Below, in pieces: positions 1 through 12,941 of a DNA stretch of 64,000 nt; the stretch's first letter is position 1; each line of letters starts with the position of its first letter. The stretch is from Zea mays (taxonomy: Eukaryota > Streptophyta > Magnoliopsida > Poales > Poaceae). A program made the position numbers and the translations under genes. The stretch lies in NCBI RefSeq assembly GCF_902167145.1, contig NC_050097.1, positions 223,839,034 through 223,903,033 of the forward strand. The letters run 5' to 3'. A model generated the notes under the pieces. That model ran no database searches and was not told the origin of the DNA. It saw nothing but the letters and a program-made list of their open reading frames with translations.

Positions 1-24
1 TCAGCACAGCTTTGATACCACTTA
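1..24 (-). other. Primer-binding site and internal edge of a minus-strand LTR retrotransposon
   Basis: Read on the minus strand, positions 20 to 9 give TGGTATCAAAGC. This matches the complement of the 3' end of plant initiator-methionine tRNA (TGGTATCAGAGC) with one mismatch. It lies four bases inside the LTR end at position 25. The element is therefore transcribed leftwards, and its internal coding region lies outside the window. Confidence 0.7.
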
Positions 25-3000
25 TGTCACACCCGGTTTTAGAAGGCAAACCGAATGCGAACCATGTACGTGCCAGGATCAGTTATTCACGTACACAGCA
101 GTTACATAACATGGACATCATCACACAGTGCTCAAAATAGTATTAAAAGGGAATAATAGTCGATTACATCATACGTCTGAGACGTCCATATAGTTCTTAC
201 AATAAATCAAAGTGCGGAAAAGAAACGTAGATAAACGCGGCCTTCACAGGCAGCCGACTGGGGGTTGCCGCTAACCCACACCTAGAACTCGTCGTAGTCT
301 TGGAACTCCTGGAAGTCTCCTTCCACAGCTTCATCTTCGCCTGAGCAGTGGTTGCAATGCTGACAACCTGGGGATGGGGGGGTTTGGTGTGTAGAGCAAG
401 GGTGAGTACACATCAACATACTCAGCAAGTATCCTGTTTGGCTGTAGTGGACTAGCTTTATGTGGAGATAAGTCAAGCAGTTGCTTTTAGTTGGTCAGAT
501 TATTATTTACTGATAGAAAGCCAAGTTTTAGCATTAACCCAAGTTATTAGTCCGATGTACCCTTTCCAAATGGAAAGAATACCACTTACCAGCACCATAG
601 TCACAACCAGAATACTTCGATCTCATAGCCACCTGTACCATAATGTCTCTGATCAAGTACCACTAATCACTGGAGCTCCCTTGGCCGCTCATAACCGCGA
701 GCACGGCTGATATATCAGTTTTCAAACACTCTGCAGAGGTTGTGCACTTTACCCACAAGCCGTGATTCCCTTTCTGCCCGGAGAGAGCTACTCCCCATTG
801 ACCACTACCTAGGTGGCCTAGCAGGGCATCACTACGTAGCCTTTACAAAGATTCCCCGGGGCTGTAGCCACCCGTTAGGTTTCCTAAATGCACCGCACTC
901 CTCCCCAAGGGGCGAACCCAAACTTGGCAGAGCGAGCCGCATACACCGAGCCCCATTGACGGCACGACGGCTAAGTGAACTACATCCCGGATCCTCTAAT
1001 TATTCAGCTAAGGGCACCCCATTCTACCCTCATGGTTGCACTGTTTTCCCGGGCGGTCATCCATAGAACAGGTCCTTACGGAGAGGCACTCGAGAAACCG
1101 CTCGAGCCCCCTTGAATACCACAAGTACAACATCATAATAAGAGAAGGGAAAACAGCGTATCATAGATAATCTCATCATGTTCATTGATTAGAGTTAAGC
1201 AATAGCATAAAGCTAGGTAATAATAATCCAACCCAAATAGGTAATCAAGGACATGGATAACAAAAGCTAGTCAATCCTTAGGTATAAATGTGTAAAGCGG
1301 GAGGTGAATTAAAGAATGAATAGGACAGAGATAGGTCAAGGGACACTTGCCTCCACCAACCGGCGGCTGCTCAGGGGCTTCTCCTGCGGGTTCTTCGGGT
1401 TCCTCGATCAGGTCGCTCTCTATGCGAACACAATCATACATTCACATTTCAAAACAGAAAGGTAAACAATACACCATACAAGAAGGTGAAACCCAAAATC
1501 ATACACACGACGTATGGCTTAGCGCTAACGACCATTTGTAGTAGTGAGAATGACATAACTCTTACCATAATCGACAACTCGCTATGTTCATGTTTGGTGA
1601 AAGAATGAACTTAAACACTTCATTTCATGTAGTTATAATAACTGATATTTAATGCAGGTGCAACTATGATCAATATCTAAGCATAATTAATTCTACGTTT
1701 AGCTAATGTGTCGCTCCCTAACATGAACCGATCAATATTAGCAAACTTAGGTGGTGTAGGGAGTCATCGTGCGAAACTACGCATAACGAGAGCCTAAACA
1801 TGCGTGTTATCACGTGCACAAAGCTACAAGCCACTACACATGTGATTATCGTGCGCACGGGTTGGCTGTGCCCCGTACAAGTCGATGCAAGCGAGTCGGG
1901 GATGGACCAGCCACGCGCGCGAGCGGGTCGCCACGAGCAAACCGCACATGCTGCTGTGAGCGCGCTACGGACGAACTAAGACGCAAGAGGCACTCTACGT
2001 TGAGCGGGGGCCGCGAACGCGCCACGCCGGAGGTCGCGAACGCGCTGCGAACGCGAGCAGCGGGCACGCCGTGGACGAGCTGCGCGGGCGGGCTGCGCCG
2101 GGCGGGCTGCGCCGGGCGGCCACGGGCACGCCACGCCGCCACGCCGAGGCCGGGTGCAGGCCGCGACGGGCGCGCAGGGGGCAGGGCTAGGGACGCAGGG
2201 GGCGCCGGGGATGCCGGGGCGCGCCGGCGAGCCGCGGACGAGGCCGCGAAGTCGCGCGCAGGCTGGGGCCGGGCCGACCATGGGCGGGCGAGCCGCCATG
2301 GCTGCGTGCAAGGCCGAGCCGGGGCCGCGGCGGGCACGCCGCGCCGGCCAGACGGACGCGAGGGAGGAGGGGGTTGGGGCGAGCGGACGCGCGAGCGCGC
2401 CACGCCGGACCCGCGGGCGAGCCGCCGAGGCCAGGGCGGGGACGCAGGGGGCGCCGGGGACGCCGGCGAGCCGGGCCGAGCGCCACCGTGCCGAGCACGG
2501 GTGGGCGAGGCCGGCGGACGAGCGCGCGCGGGCGGGGCGGGATTCATCGCGCCGCGCGAGGGCGCCGGGCCGCCATGGCTGGTCGAGCCGAGGGGAGGGT
2601 CGGGGCGGACGGGCCAGGGTGGGGCGCCGGGGTCGCCATGGCTGGTCGAGCCGAGGGGAGGGTCGGGGCGGACGGGCCAGGGCGGGGCGCCGGGGTCGCC
2701 ATGGCCGGCGAGCCGAGGCCGGGGCGAGCGCGCCATTGGCGCGGGGAGGGCACCGACGAGCTCGGGGAAGGGGGAGGGAGGGGAGAGAGAAGGGGAGAGG
2801 GGAGGGAGGGGCTCACGGCAGGCGGGGATCGGCGGCGGCGGCGGCGGCGGTTCCGGGCGAGCAGCAGGGGATCGGGGTGAGCGATTTGCGCGCGCGAGAG
2901 AGAGAAAAACACGAGGTCGTGGGAGGGAGGAGATGAACAGGGGGCGACTACGGGGCTTACAGGCGGGCCCCACGGGGAAGGCGGCGGCGGCTGAGCGATT

Positions 3001-3507
3001 GCTCAGCGTGCACGCGCGCGATGGGTACGGGCAAGCCGCTAGGCGGCTGGGCCGCGAGTCGGCCGGCCTGTGGGCCGCGCGGGGGGGAAAAACGGGGGGC
3101 CGACTGGGCCGCGCCAGCCGTCGAGCTGGGCCGCAAGCCGGCCAGCCGGCCCAGGAGAGGGGGCGCGAGAGGGGGGGGAAAGGGGCCAGGCTGGGCCGCG
3201 CGCAGGAGAAACGGCCCAAAAGAGGAGAAGGGGGGTTTTTTCTATTTATTTTCCCCTATTCTAGCCATAATACACCACTAGAATGCATGATTCACACACT
3301 CTCTCAATCAAACAACGAAAAAATTCGTGATCCAACATGATGCAACAAACAAAATAGAAAATCTCTACAGTTTATTATTATCATATGACTTGAAATTTTG
3401 GAAATAGGTAGGGTTTTTGCGAAAAGAAAGGGGAAAGAGGTAACGCCCGAATTTAGCGAGCGATATAGAAAGAGAAAAAAAATCAACTCGAAATTCGGGG
3501 CGTTACA
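25..3507 (-). repeat. 5' LTR of a long-LTR gypsy element (Tekay/Del-like)
   Basis: On the minus strand the segment begins TGTAACGCCCCGAATT at 3507 and ends GGGTGTGACA at 25, so it has TG...CA ends, with a primer site directly after it. A length of about 3.5 kb, a very GC-rich second half (about 1850-3230) and ends of this type fit the Tekay/Del chromovirus group. The long open frames on both strands in the GC-rich part are compositional and are not genes. The partner LTR is outside the window, so the target duplication cannot be checked. The upper boundary could instead be 5309 if the next segment belongs to the same LTR. Confidence 0.55.
2572..2697. repeat. Two tandem copies of a 63-bp GC-rich unit in the LTR
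   Basis: The unit starting GCCATGGCTGGTCGAGCCGA at 2572 is repeated at 2635 with a single visible difference. A third, diverged copy begins at 2698. The repeat lies inside the LTR. Confidence 0.85.
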
Positions 3508-5309
3508 GTCAAACAGCACAACTATTTTTCTTTCTATTATTGATCTTTTGGCTAAGACTATAAGTAAATCAAAATTTTAAAGTTTGTTGTAGTTCATAGG
3601 GGGTTTTATATTTTTCTTAAGTGGGTTACATTATTTAGAGTCTGACAAAATTGATTTGACCAAATTTGGATGAACTAAACAGAAGTTATGGATTTTCAAA
3701 GTTTCTGCTCAAATTTAAAATCAGGTTTAATAAGGTTTTCTGAAAAAGCAGTTTACACCGAGGTCCCTGGGTTAAAACTAAATCAATCCTCGCAGTTCTA
3801 CCCTTGTGCCACTATTCCCCTGAGTCGCTGACAGTTCAAAAAGCCCCCTGACCTTTTCTTCCTCTCACCCGCAGTCCTTCCCCAATGTAAACAGTACCCG
3901 CGGGAAAGAAAAGGGTGGCGCGGCTTACCGGCGGCGAGCTAGGTCCGGCGAAGGGCAGGGTTGGCTCGGGGAGGCTCTGGCGGTCACAGCGAGGTGCGGC
4001 TTGACGGCGGGGATGGCCGGAATCGCCCGGTCCACGAGCGTAGGCGGGTGTTCTCGTCGGTGGCGAGTGTACCGGCCAAACCACGGCGATCTGGTTCAAT
4101 CCAAGGGCACGGTGAGCTTCCTGGGGTGACGTATAGGCTATCTGTGCAGTGAATCGAGAAATGGCTCAGTGATTTACCCGGTCCACGCACTCCGGCGGGG
4201 TTGAGAGCTCCAGCGACCGTGGACTGGCCTCTCCGGCGAAGTAGGCTTCGATTCCTCGCTCGGGGAGCCTCACTGAGTTGTGCACACTCGTCTCCGAGGG
4301 TTGGATGGGGCTGGGGAAAGCTGGACTGGCCGGTCTACGGCGGCAGTGGCTCGGGTGGCCGCGGACACGCCGCGCACGGGCAAACGACGGCGAACTAAAC
4401 TCCGGTGAGGCTTGAGCGTGCGCGGAAGAGTGTAACCGACGCCTGGGAGGGCTTTATAGGTGCGGGCGCGGGACAGGGCGCCGGCTGGCCGTTGGCGCGA
4501 CGCGGGGCGCGCGCGGGCGTGCTCTGGCAAGCTCAGGGCGCGTCGAACACGTGGAGCTTTCAATCTGCCCGTGTTCCACAGCTCACCCAAGTCGCAAACG
4601 TGCGAATCTTGGCAAAAATCCGGCGCGAGTCTTTTCCTGGCACCTAGGGCTGTCTCTCATCCGTGAGCTGCCATGGCAGATATGGCCTAGGTAGGGAGAT
4701 CTTTGGTCGCCAAATCGAGTGTGTCACACTGCCCACCTCGCGACAAAAACCATGCCAAGGCATGTCAAACGTCCGAGTCTCGGGCTCAGCTTTTTCCAGT
4801 GGGTGCCTTGGGTGGTATGCCACATTTTTGGTATAGGACATAGGTGGATTTGATGCCAGCTTCGAGGTGAACACAACTGATCTTTAGTGTAGGTATAGTT
4901 TTAACTTAGAGAGAAATAGAGAGCTCTAGCTCTCTCTCCACTTGGAGATTTGATTTGGGGTTTCTCCAGGGGTCTTTTTGCAATATTTCCTCCCCCTAAT
5001 TGCTGGTTATTAGGTTACTTAAGGTTTGGGTAAATATTACTCATGCTTTGCACACTTGATCACTCTCTCCTCCCCTTACCTAGGGTTTTGGGGAGCTAGG
5101 GTTTAGGAGAGGTCTAGGGTTCTTCTCCCCTCTTATCCAAGGTAGTAAGTGTGCAAGGATTAGAGAAATGCTTTTGGTTACTCACACTCCTTGGTTAAAA
5201 TCTAGCTTTCCAAGGCCCTCATGCTTTTGCTCCTTAAGTTCATCCACATGTGATCATAGCCTTTAGTATCAAGGTGGGCTCTAGCCATGGTAACACCTGG
5301 GGTGTTACA
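3508..5309 (-). repeat. Long-LTR-like remnant ending in TGTAACACCCC on the minus strand
   Basis: The right edge read on the minus strand is TGTAACACCCCAGGTGTTAC, a start typical of Tekay/Del-type LTRs. A minus-strand TATA-like CTATAAAG lies near 4455. No coding region is credible here. The segment is either the outer part of one very long LTR together with 25-3507, or the 5' part of an older related LTR interrupted by insertion of the 25-3507 element. The five bases flanking 3507 (GTCAA) cannot be matched within the window. Confidence 0.4.
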
Positions 5310-5395
5310 AGTGTTCTCAATTTATTTTAGCTCTATAGAAACAATCTGTCGCTTTAAGAGATATGTTGGAGAAAGGATTAAAATCTACCCCTACT

Positions 5396-5409
5396 AATTA
5401 TTTAGATGT
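5396..5409. repeat. Left 14-bp target site duplication of the LINE
   Basis: AATTATTTAGATGT at 5396-5409 recurs exactly at 12928-12941, directly after the poly(A) tail. This defines the ends of the LINE insertion. Confidence 0.9.
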
Positions 5410-5890
5410 GAGAAGAGCAAGCGGCACTAGCGAGCGTCAATGGTGTGCGGCAGTTACTAGCGGCGCGTGAGTGTGGGAGAGAAGAGGACGGGATACAGCA
5501 CGCTAGCGTGCTCCATGGAAGCGAGGGGGGGCGCACGGAGGTGAGGAGACAGCTAATAGGTGAGCTAGCGCGGTGTCGAGGCAGCAGAACTGGCAGCGGC
5601 GGCGTTCGAACGCAAGAACAACAAACAACCAAGCAAACAGATGAAGGTGGGTAACAACATCCCATGCGGGCAGGCCAGTGGCCCGCGAAGCTTCCGTCGA
5701 GCGAGCTAGTAGCGGGGCGCGCCTCGGTCGCGGACGGATGATGGCCGTGCTCGCACGGGTCTCCTCATCGGCGGCGGTTGATTAACGGTATCTGCTACAC
5801 CCTCTTCGTCTTCGGTTGACCCTCGGGTTTGTTTCACCTCGCGACTGTGCTTCTTCTCTCCCCGCTTCTTGGTCTTCTTCGTCTTGCGTC

Positions 5891-8800
5891 ATGGATTTGT
5901 CAAGGCTGGACTTTTGGCCGGGTTTGCTATTCGAGGATGATGTCAGGCGCCGGTTTGCCTCCCCTGTGTGTTCCGGAAGTCCGGATTGTCCGTCGGCCTT
6001 TTGGTTGGTGGTCTCGTTTGGCCGCTGCATCTTCAAGCTGGACTCGGTTTCAGTTAGTCACCTTCTTCAAGCTGCTCTGGGTGGTTTTGCCAAGGGATTC
6101 AATGTTTCTCAGCTTGCTGATCGGGTGTTCCGCTTCGCTGTTTCCTCCAAGGCTGTTGGTTTTCACATTTATAATTCTAAATGCATTGTTCGTCCGGATT
6201 TCAAGGCTTTCTTCAACTTGTGGAACTTTGGTGGTCCAAATTGGAGCTATGAATATAGATTATTTCTTCAGGAGGAAAATGCCAACTGGTGGTTTGTTAA
6301 GGGCAAGAAAAGAATTTTGTTTGCTAATATTGTTCGGATTCCGTCGTTGACTGGTGCGAACGTTGTTCCAATTCTCCGGCGTCGTTTGTCTCCTCGCTCC
6401 CCGGGTATCTTGGTGGAGCCAAGAATCCTCAGGAAAAATTTGGAGGAACCTAGGCCTTCTGTGTTCAAGAGATTGGGTACCTCCTCTGGGGCTCGGGGCT
6501 GGCAGAATTCAGCCTTTGCTAATTCCTCGAGAACCCCGATGAGCATTCCTCCTCTCAGGCTTTCTCCTTCGGTGACGTTTCGCAGGCGCAACAGAAGCTT
6601 GATTAGACGTGGTCGTCAGGGGCGTGATGATCACCCTTTTTCAAATTCAAATTCAAACGTTGGTCTCCCCGGGATTTGTAAGCTTCATTGGAGGCCCATT
6701 CTGCGCAACAGGCCTTTCCTATCTGGGCCTGGCCCTTCGGCCTCTTCCATTTCTATGAAGGCTGGTTTTTCTGGTGCGGCCCCCTCGGCGTTTCTCTGCC
6801 ACTTTTGTAAAGTTAAGGGGCATTTGGAATTATTTTGCAATCTTAAGAAAACGGTTTTCGGATTTCCCCTCGCTTTGTTCCCTTCCTTCGAAGGCAATTG
6901 CCTTTTGGGAGGGACGTCTCATTTCCCGGTTCACAGCTCCTGGTTTCGCCCTTCCCCGGGGTCTCTGACGGTTGGGGCCCCTCCCATTTTTGCCTGCTTC
7001 AAGGAGTTCGCCAGAGCGGTCTTATTAAAGAAATACGAACAGGCGCCCGTAGCGTCCTTGGAGCTCTCGATGGGTGTCACTTCACCAAAACCCCAAACCG
7101 CTACCTTGCCTTCGGCTCTCCGGCGACCTTCGGAAAATCTTGCTATGGCGTACCGGCGCGTCGACCCGGGGCCTTTCCTCCCGCCAGGCTTCCACGCTTC
7201 GGCGGTGCAGCATCGCGAAATCATGGTCAGGTCAGTCTCGCAAAGGTTACCGCCAATGCATGAAGATTGGGCGATTATCAATATCCATCCTTTACCTGAG
7301 CATGAGGTACTATTCCATGCGGTCAGAGAGTACCTTGTGGAACATCGAAGGGTTGGGGTTAGGGCCATTCAACGCTCTCATTTGGGCCAGGTGCTTGTGC
7401 AGTTTCGCAGTGTTTTGGAGCGAGACAATTTGGTTTTGCTTGGCCCCCAGCAATATTTAGATGCTACTTTCACCGCTGTTCGCCACAATGACGCCTGGAA
7501 CCATCGGGCTCTCTTTTTCAACCATGAGTGTTGGCTGATGCTTCTGGGTTTCCCCTTGGATTACCGTTCCTCGGAGTACTTGCAAGCAACCATTGGGTCG
7601 TTTGGTAGGCTGATTCTTTGGGAGGAGGATCGGGGTAATGTTTCCAGAACCCTGCTTCGGGTCCGTGTCACTTCCCTTGAGGAGGTCCCTCAATTCATTG
7701 TTTTTTCGGAGGCTGAGGGCTTCGTTGGTGATTCTTGGACTGTTCGGTGTGAGATTATTCAACAGAACATGCTTGGGGGGCAGGCTCAGGATGAGGACCC
7801 TATTCCTCCTGCCCCGGAAGATGGTCAGCAGCTTCCATTGGTTTTCTTCGGTCTAGGCTAGCCAATGCCCCTGGCTGGGCTTGACCTAAACTTCCCACCG
7901 GGGCCTATGGGTGGTGATATGCTAGCTCCTCGGGATGGCAACGCCCACGGCGATTGGGACCAGTGGATCGAAAATGTGCAACCCAATCAACAAATTCTGC
8001 AGCCCTTCTCACCTGATTTGCAACCCGTTCAACCGGATGAGCTCCAACTCAGTAATCAGCACTCGGGCTTGTCGTCGGATAGTTCCTTTGGCGCTGGTCA
8101 AGTTGCATCTCTTCAGAACGGCTATGTGATTGAGGAGGGACCTGTTTTTCTAGATGATGGGTTTGCTGTTAATATTGCTGCTTTCAATGGGCCTCAGGAG
8201 GTTGATGGACCAGCGCCTCTTGTGGACCCTGTGCCTGGTATTGATGAATTGCCGCTTCAGGCCCATGTTGGGGATCCAAACAATAACCATTTCCAGAATT
8301 TTGAGATGAATTTCATGATCAATCAGGAATGGAAACCTGACCCCATGTTTCAGATGCTCGAGGAGAGGAAAAGGACTGAACAATTCTCCAGGCTGTGGAC
8401 CAGGTTCTTTGCTCCTGCTGGATCAACTGACCCCTCGGTGGATATCGCCAAGGACTGGGCACCTTTTTTCTGTCAAAGCTGCTTCAACCTGAGTCCTTCG
8501 GTTGGTCGAAGTCTTTTCTATTATCAACGATTCCCTCGGCTATGCTGGAACCGGGAATGAAAGTGTTACCTTTCGCCATACCTAAGGAATGTCCGAATGT
8601 CAAACTTCTGGATGATGCCCTTTCTGAGAGCTCCAATGATTCGGAAAGTTCTGACGCCCCGACACCTATCATTGTGGAGTCAGAACTCAGAAGGAGTAAG
8701 CGCTTGAAGGAATCACATGCTGGATTCAGACATGGGGCCTGCCCAAAAAGGAATTGTCTCATGTGCCAACATAACTTTGATGGCCCACCCCTGCTGTCCT

Positions 8801-8985
8801 CCAAGGTGATGCGGAATCTAGGGAGCAGGTTCTGCAACCTGTCAGATGAGGACTTATCTGAGCGTCGTTTGAAGAAGAAGAAATTGGCTGTGGGAGATGT
8901 TGGCCAGCAGAGGACGGGCAGAAAGGATTCGGATGAGGAGAGGACTGATGACTCAACAGATGAGGATAAGCAAGATGAGCGTTAG
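5891..8985 (+). pseudogene. LINE ORF1 (gag-like RNA-binding protein), broken
   Basis: I place the start at the ATG at 5891 (MDLSRLDFWPG), the first good methionine in the frame. A CCHC knuckle, CHFCKVKGHLELFC, is encoded at about 6797-6838 (residue ~303). A second folded region around 7200-7780 resembles the RRM/DUF4283-like domains of plant LINE ORF1, though that assignment is inference. Frame 1 is interrupted by TAG at 7859-7861 and resumes one codon later with MPLAGLDLNFPPG. A frameshift between about 8510 and 8560 moves the end into another frame, which carries a basic RRSKR motif and a Lys/Asp/Glu-rich tail ending at 8985. The product would bind element RNA in the ribonucleoprotein particle. 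At about 1,030 codons it is long for ORF1. Confidence 0.8.
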
Positions 8986-9196
8986 ATGGAAGACGGGGGT
9001 CTGGGCAGTGGTTTTTGCCCCTCTGACTTTTGGGTGTGCATGTTGTTGGGTTGGGTCTTCCCAGGACCCCTGTACACTTGGCTGGCACATGTGGGTGCTT
9101 GTTTTACATTTATGTTCCTATTTTGCTTGCCGACTGACACTTATTCTACCCACTGGGTTGGGTATCGTTCTAGCTCAAATACTTCTAGTTTACTCA

Positions 9197-12100
9197 ATGA
9201 GTAACTTAAATGATGTTAATTATTTGGAGTGGTCTGTGCTGAGTCACAATGTTAGAGGAATTAATTCCTCTGTTAAATGGAACGCCATTCGCTGTTCAAT
9301 TCGGGATTCTAGATGCGATGTTATCTGTTTGCAAGAAACAAAAAAGGACTTCTTTGATTCGGTTTACCTAAAAACTTCTGTCCTCCCCAATTTGATTCTC
9401 TTGCTTTTGTCCCCTCGGTGGGGAACTTGGGAGGTTCAGTTATCATCTGGCAAAGCTCAAAACTTTCAGGGAATGTTATCTTCCAAAATGAGTATGCTCA
9501 GTCAGTGGAATTTACTTCAAATTTATCGATCTGCTCCTGGATTATCACAAACGTTTATGCTCCTTGTACTCCGCAAGGAAAACTCGATTTCCTCAATTGG
9601 TTGTCTAATATTTCTATGTCGTCTGACAAGCTTTGGCTCCTGGTTGGGGACTTTAACGTAATTCGTCGGACTGAAGATAGAAATAAACCTGGGGGTGATA
9701 TTAATCTAATGCTGAAGTTCAATGAAGCAATTAGCAATTTAGATTTGATTGAGATCCCCCTTCACGGCTTAGCGTACACCTGGACAGGCAGAGGGAACCC
9801 CTCCTGCAGAGGCTGGATTGGTTTTTCATTTCCCAAGAATGGTCGATCGTTTATCCGGATTCCTGTGCCAGAACGTTGCCGAGAGACATTTCTGACCACG
9901 TTCCTTGCCTGGTCTCTTTTAAGTCCAAGATCCCTAAACCAAAAAAATTTCGGTTTGAAAACTTCTGGCTAGAATTGGACGGCTTCTTGAATCTTTTTCA
10001 ATCCACGTGGACTGGGCTCCCTTGCCTTCCTGACAAGGCTAAAAACCTGACTGCTAAGTTTAAATGTGTTCGAAAGGTTCTAAAGGATTGGCAGAGATCG
10101 CTTCCAAAAATTGATAAAATGGTGCAAAACATCAAGCTCCTGATTGATTTGGTAGACAATATGGAAGAGCGTCGGGATCTTTCTATTGAGGAATGGAATT
10201 TCAGAGATATTCTGCAGCAAAAAGTGGTCATGCTGCTGAAAATTCAGAAAATTTATTGGAAGGAGCGGACGGCTATTAAGTGGGCAACTGATGGTGACAC
10301 TGGATCTCGTTTCTTCCATGCTCATGCCACCATTAAACACAGGAAGAACTCAATTGCCACTTTGACTGACGAGAATGGGATTATTCACTATGAGCATGAA
10401 CAGAAATCTAGTCTCCTCTGGGATGCCTTCAAACACAGATTGGGATCGTCCAATTTCTCGGGAATTGATTTTGACCTTCCAGAGCTTTTAATCCGTAATG
10501 AAGAGCTTCATGAGTTAGAAACTCTGTTCGCTAAGCTAGAGATTGACAGCATTATAAAATCATTACCTTCGGATAAATCTCCTGGTCCTGATGGTTTCAA
10601 TACGAACTTCATTAAGAAATGTTGGCATATCATTGCTCAAGACTTCTATGATCTTTGTGAAAAATTCTATCATGATGAAGTCTGTCTGAGAAGTATTAAT
10701 GGGTCCTTTATTGTTTTGATCCCAAAAAAGGAGAATCCACAGAATGTGGGAGATTATAGGCCAATTTCGCTATTGAACAATAGTATGAAAATCTTAACGA
10801 AGCTTTTGGCAAATCGCCTACAGTCGTTCATGTCTCGTCTAATTCATAGGAACCAATATGGCTTCATCAAGGGCAGATCTATTCAGGATTGCTTGGCTTG
10901 GGCTTATGAATACATTCACTTATGCCACTCCTCGAAGAAAGAAATCATTGTGCTGAAACTAGATTTCGAAAAAGCTTTTGACACTGTTGAGCATGAACTG
11001 ATTATTCAAGTTTTGACCCACAAAGGCTTTGGCCCTAAATGGATTAACTGGGTTCGGAGCATCCTTCTTTCTGGCACTTCTTCAGTGTTGCTCAATGGCG
11101 TCCCTGGTAAATCCTTCCATTGCAAACGAGGTGTTAGGAAAGGAGACCCTCTTTTGCCACTGTTGTTTGTCTTGGCGGCGGACCTTTTTCAGAGCATTAT
11201 TAATAAGGCCAAGCTTTTGAATCTCTTGAAGCTTCCTTTACCTGCTATTGGTGACCAGGATTTCCCCATTGTTCAGTATGCAGATGTTGCTCTCTTGATT
11301 CTAGAGGCCTGCCCAAAGCAACTCTTCTTCCTGAAGGCAATTCTCAACTCATTTGCATCCTCTACTGGCCTGAAGGTAAACTATAACAAATCTAATATGT
11401 ATCCAATAAATGTGCCTCCAGAGAAGATGGAGATCCTCTCCCGAACTCTCAACTGCCAGATTGGAGAAATGCCATTTACCTATCTTGGATTGCCTTTGGG
11501 CCTTGCGAAACCCAGAAAGCAGCACTTTCTGCCTCTTATTCAAAGGATTGAAAAGAGATTGTCATGCTCTTTAAATTTTTTATCCCAAGTTGGGCGCTTG
11601 GTGTTGGTAAATTCAGTCTTTTCAGCTCTGCCAACCTTCTTTATGTGTACGCTCAAGATTCCCAAAACCATCATTAAGCAAATAGACATCTTCAGGAGAA
11701 ACTGTCTGTGGAGAGGGAATGACCTTAGTTCCAAGAAGCCGCCTCTGATCTCTTAGGTTTCGGTTACTCAGAGAAAAGTGAATGGTGGACTGGGGGTGCT
11801 TCGACTTGATACTCAAAACAAGGCCCTTCTGATCAAACTTTTGCACAAATTCTTCAATAACAATGACTTACCATGGGTGAATCTCATCTAGAATAATTAC
11901 TACTTGTCTCGCGGTTTGCCAGGTAATAGAAATATTGGTTCTTTCTGGTGGAAAAGCATGATCAAGCTTCTCCCCAACTTTAAGGGCCTGACGCACCCTG
12001 TCATTGGCAATGATAAGTTAATTTCATTCTGGGATGACCAGTGGAGCCAGAGTATCGCAAGGCAAAAATTTCCAGAATTATTTTCTTTTGTCAAAAACAC

Positions 12101-12803
12101 GAAGCTGACTATCAAGGAAGCTAAAGAGCAGGATCAGTTCGCTGGTCTTCTCCATTTGCCTATTTCTGAACAAGCATATGAGCAGTATCTGGAGTTGCAG
12201 GCGGCTTGGGAGCAAATTGCACTCAATAATACTCACGACCGTTGGCGATACATTTGGGGCTCCGACGACTATTCTTCGCAAAAAGCTTACAAACACTTTA
12301 TGGGCCAGTCGCAGATTCACCCTATCTACAGACACTTATGGAAGAGCAAATGCCAGCCTAAACATAGAGTTTTCTATTGGCTGTGGCTTAAGAATAGACT
12401 AAACACCAGAGATATGCTAAGAAGGAAAAACATGACCCTGGAATCTTACTCATGTGAGAATTGTTTATGGCAAAGGGAGGAGACGCTTTATCATTTGTTC
12501 CTCAGATGCAATTTTGCAAAAACCTGCTGGAACTCAATTGGAATAACCCCCAGAATCTCTAATCCAGAGGAGGCTTCAGCAAACCTTAAGCTTCAACTTA
12601 ACGTCCCTTTCTCTATGGAGATTATCATTCTCACGACTTGGAGCATTTGGAAAAGCCGAAATGAATGTCTTTTTGCAAATAAAGATCCTTCGGTTCAACA
12701 CTGTACGCAAGAATTCTGTAAGGAGCTGCGGTTAATCATTCACAGAGCGTGTGGGAAGTTTGACATTTCCATCCCAAATTGGCTGAGTTCGTGGCAGACA
12801 TAA
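9197..12803 (+). pseudogene. LINE ORF2 (APE endonuclease - reverse transcriptase - zf-RVT), broken
   Basis: The likely start is the ATG at 9197 (MSNLNDVNYLEW), followed by the endonuclease N terminus (SHNVRGINS, then CLQETKKD). Endonuclease motifs VGDFNVIR and DISDHVPCL lie in two other frames, showing frameshifts near 9390 and 9820. Reverse transcriptase runs from about 10500 to 11400 ([51 protein letters not shown]). The catalytic box is YADV instead of YADD at about 11279. In-frame TAG stops occur at 11754-11756 and 11889-11891, and the same frame continues to 12803. The C-terminal zf-RVT domain (WKSKCQPKHRVFYWLWLKNR, then ENCLWQREETLYHLFLRC) is recognisable. The protein would nick target DNA and prime reverse transcription, but this copy cannot. 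Confidence 0.9.
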
Positions 12804-12922
12804 GAGTTGTAAACTCCATAAATAGTTCTCTTGGTTTATGATTTGTAACTAGGCTTAATTGTAACATTTTCTTTTCTCGCTTTTAATAAAATCTCAGTAG
12901 GGGGCGTCCCTCCTGAATCTTC

Positions 12923-12941
12923 AAAAAAATTATTTAGATGT
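12923..12941 (+). repeat. LINE poly(A) tract and right target site duplication
   Basis: A run of seven A residues (12923-12929) overlaps the start of the right-hand duplication AATTATTTAGATGT (12928-12941), which matches 5396-5409 exactly. Confidence 0.9.

Larger units (their letters stand above)
5410..12927 (+). mobile_element. Full-length L1-type LINE (non-LTR retrotransposon)
   Basis: A 7.5-kb element is bounded by a perfect 14-bp target duplication. It ends in an AATAAA signal (12885-12890) and a short A tract (12923-12929). It has the plant L1 order: a 5' untranslated region, ORF1 with a zinc knuckle, then ORF2 with an APE-type endonuclease, reverse transcriptase and a C-terminal zf-RVT domain. 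Both ORFs carry stops and frameshifts and the catalytic YADD box reads YADV, so this copy is dead. The intact 5' end is notable because most LINE copies are 5'-truncated. Maize Cin4-like families are plausible, but I cannot name the family. Confidence 0.93.

Noticed and set aside
1814..3340. 508-codon plus-strand frame and a 457-codon frame on the opposite strand
   Set aside because: Both are Gly/Arg/Ala/Pro runs over a GC-rich LTR where stops are rare. There is no domain, and tandem repeats explain the length.
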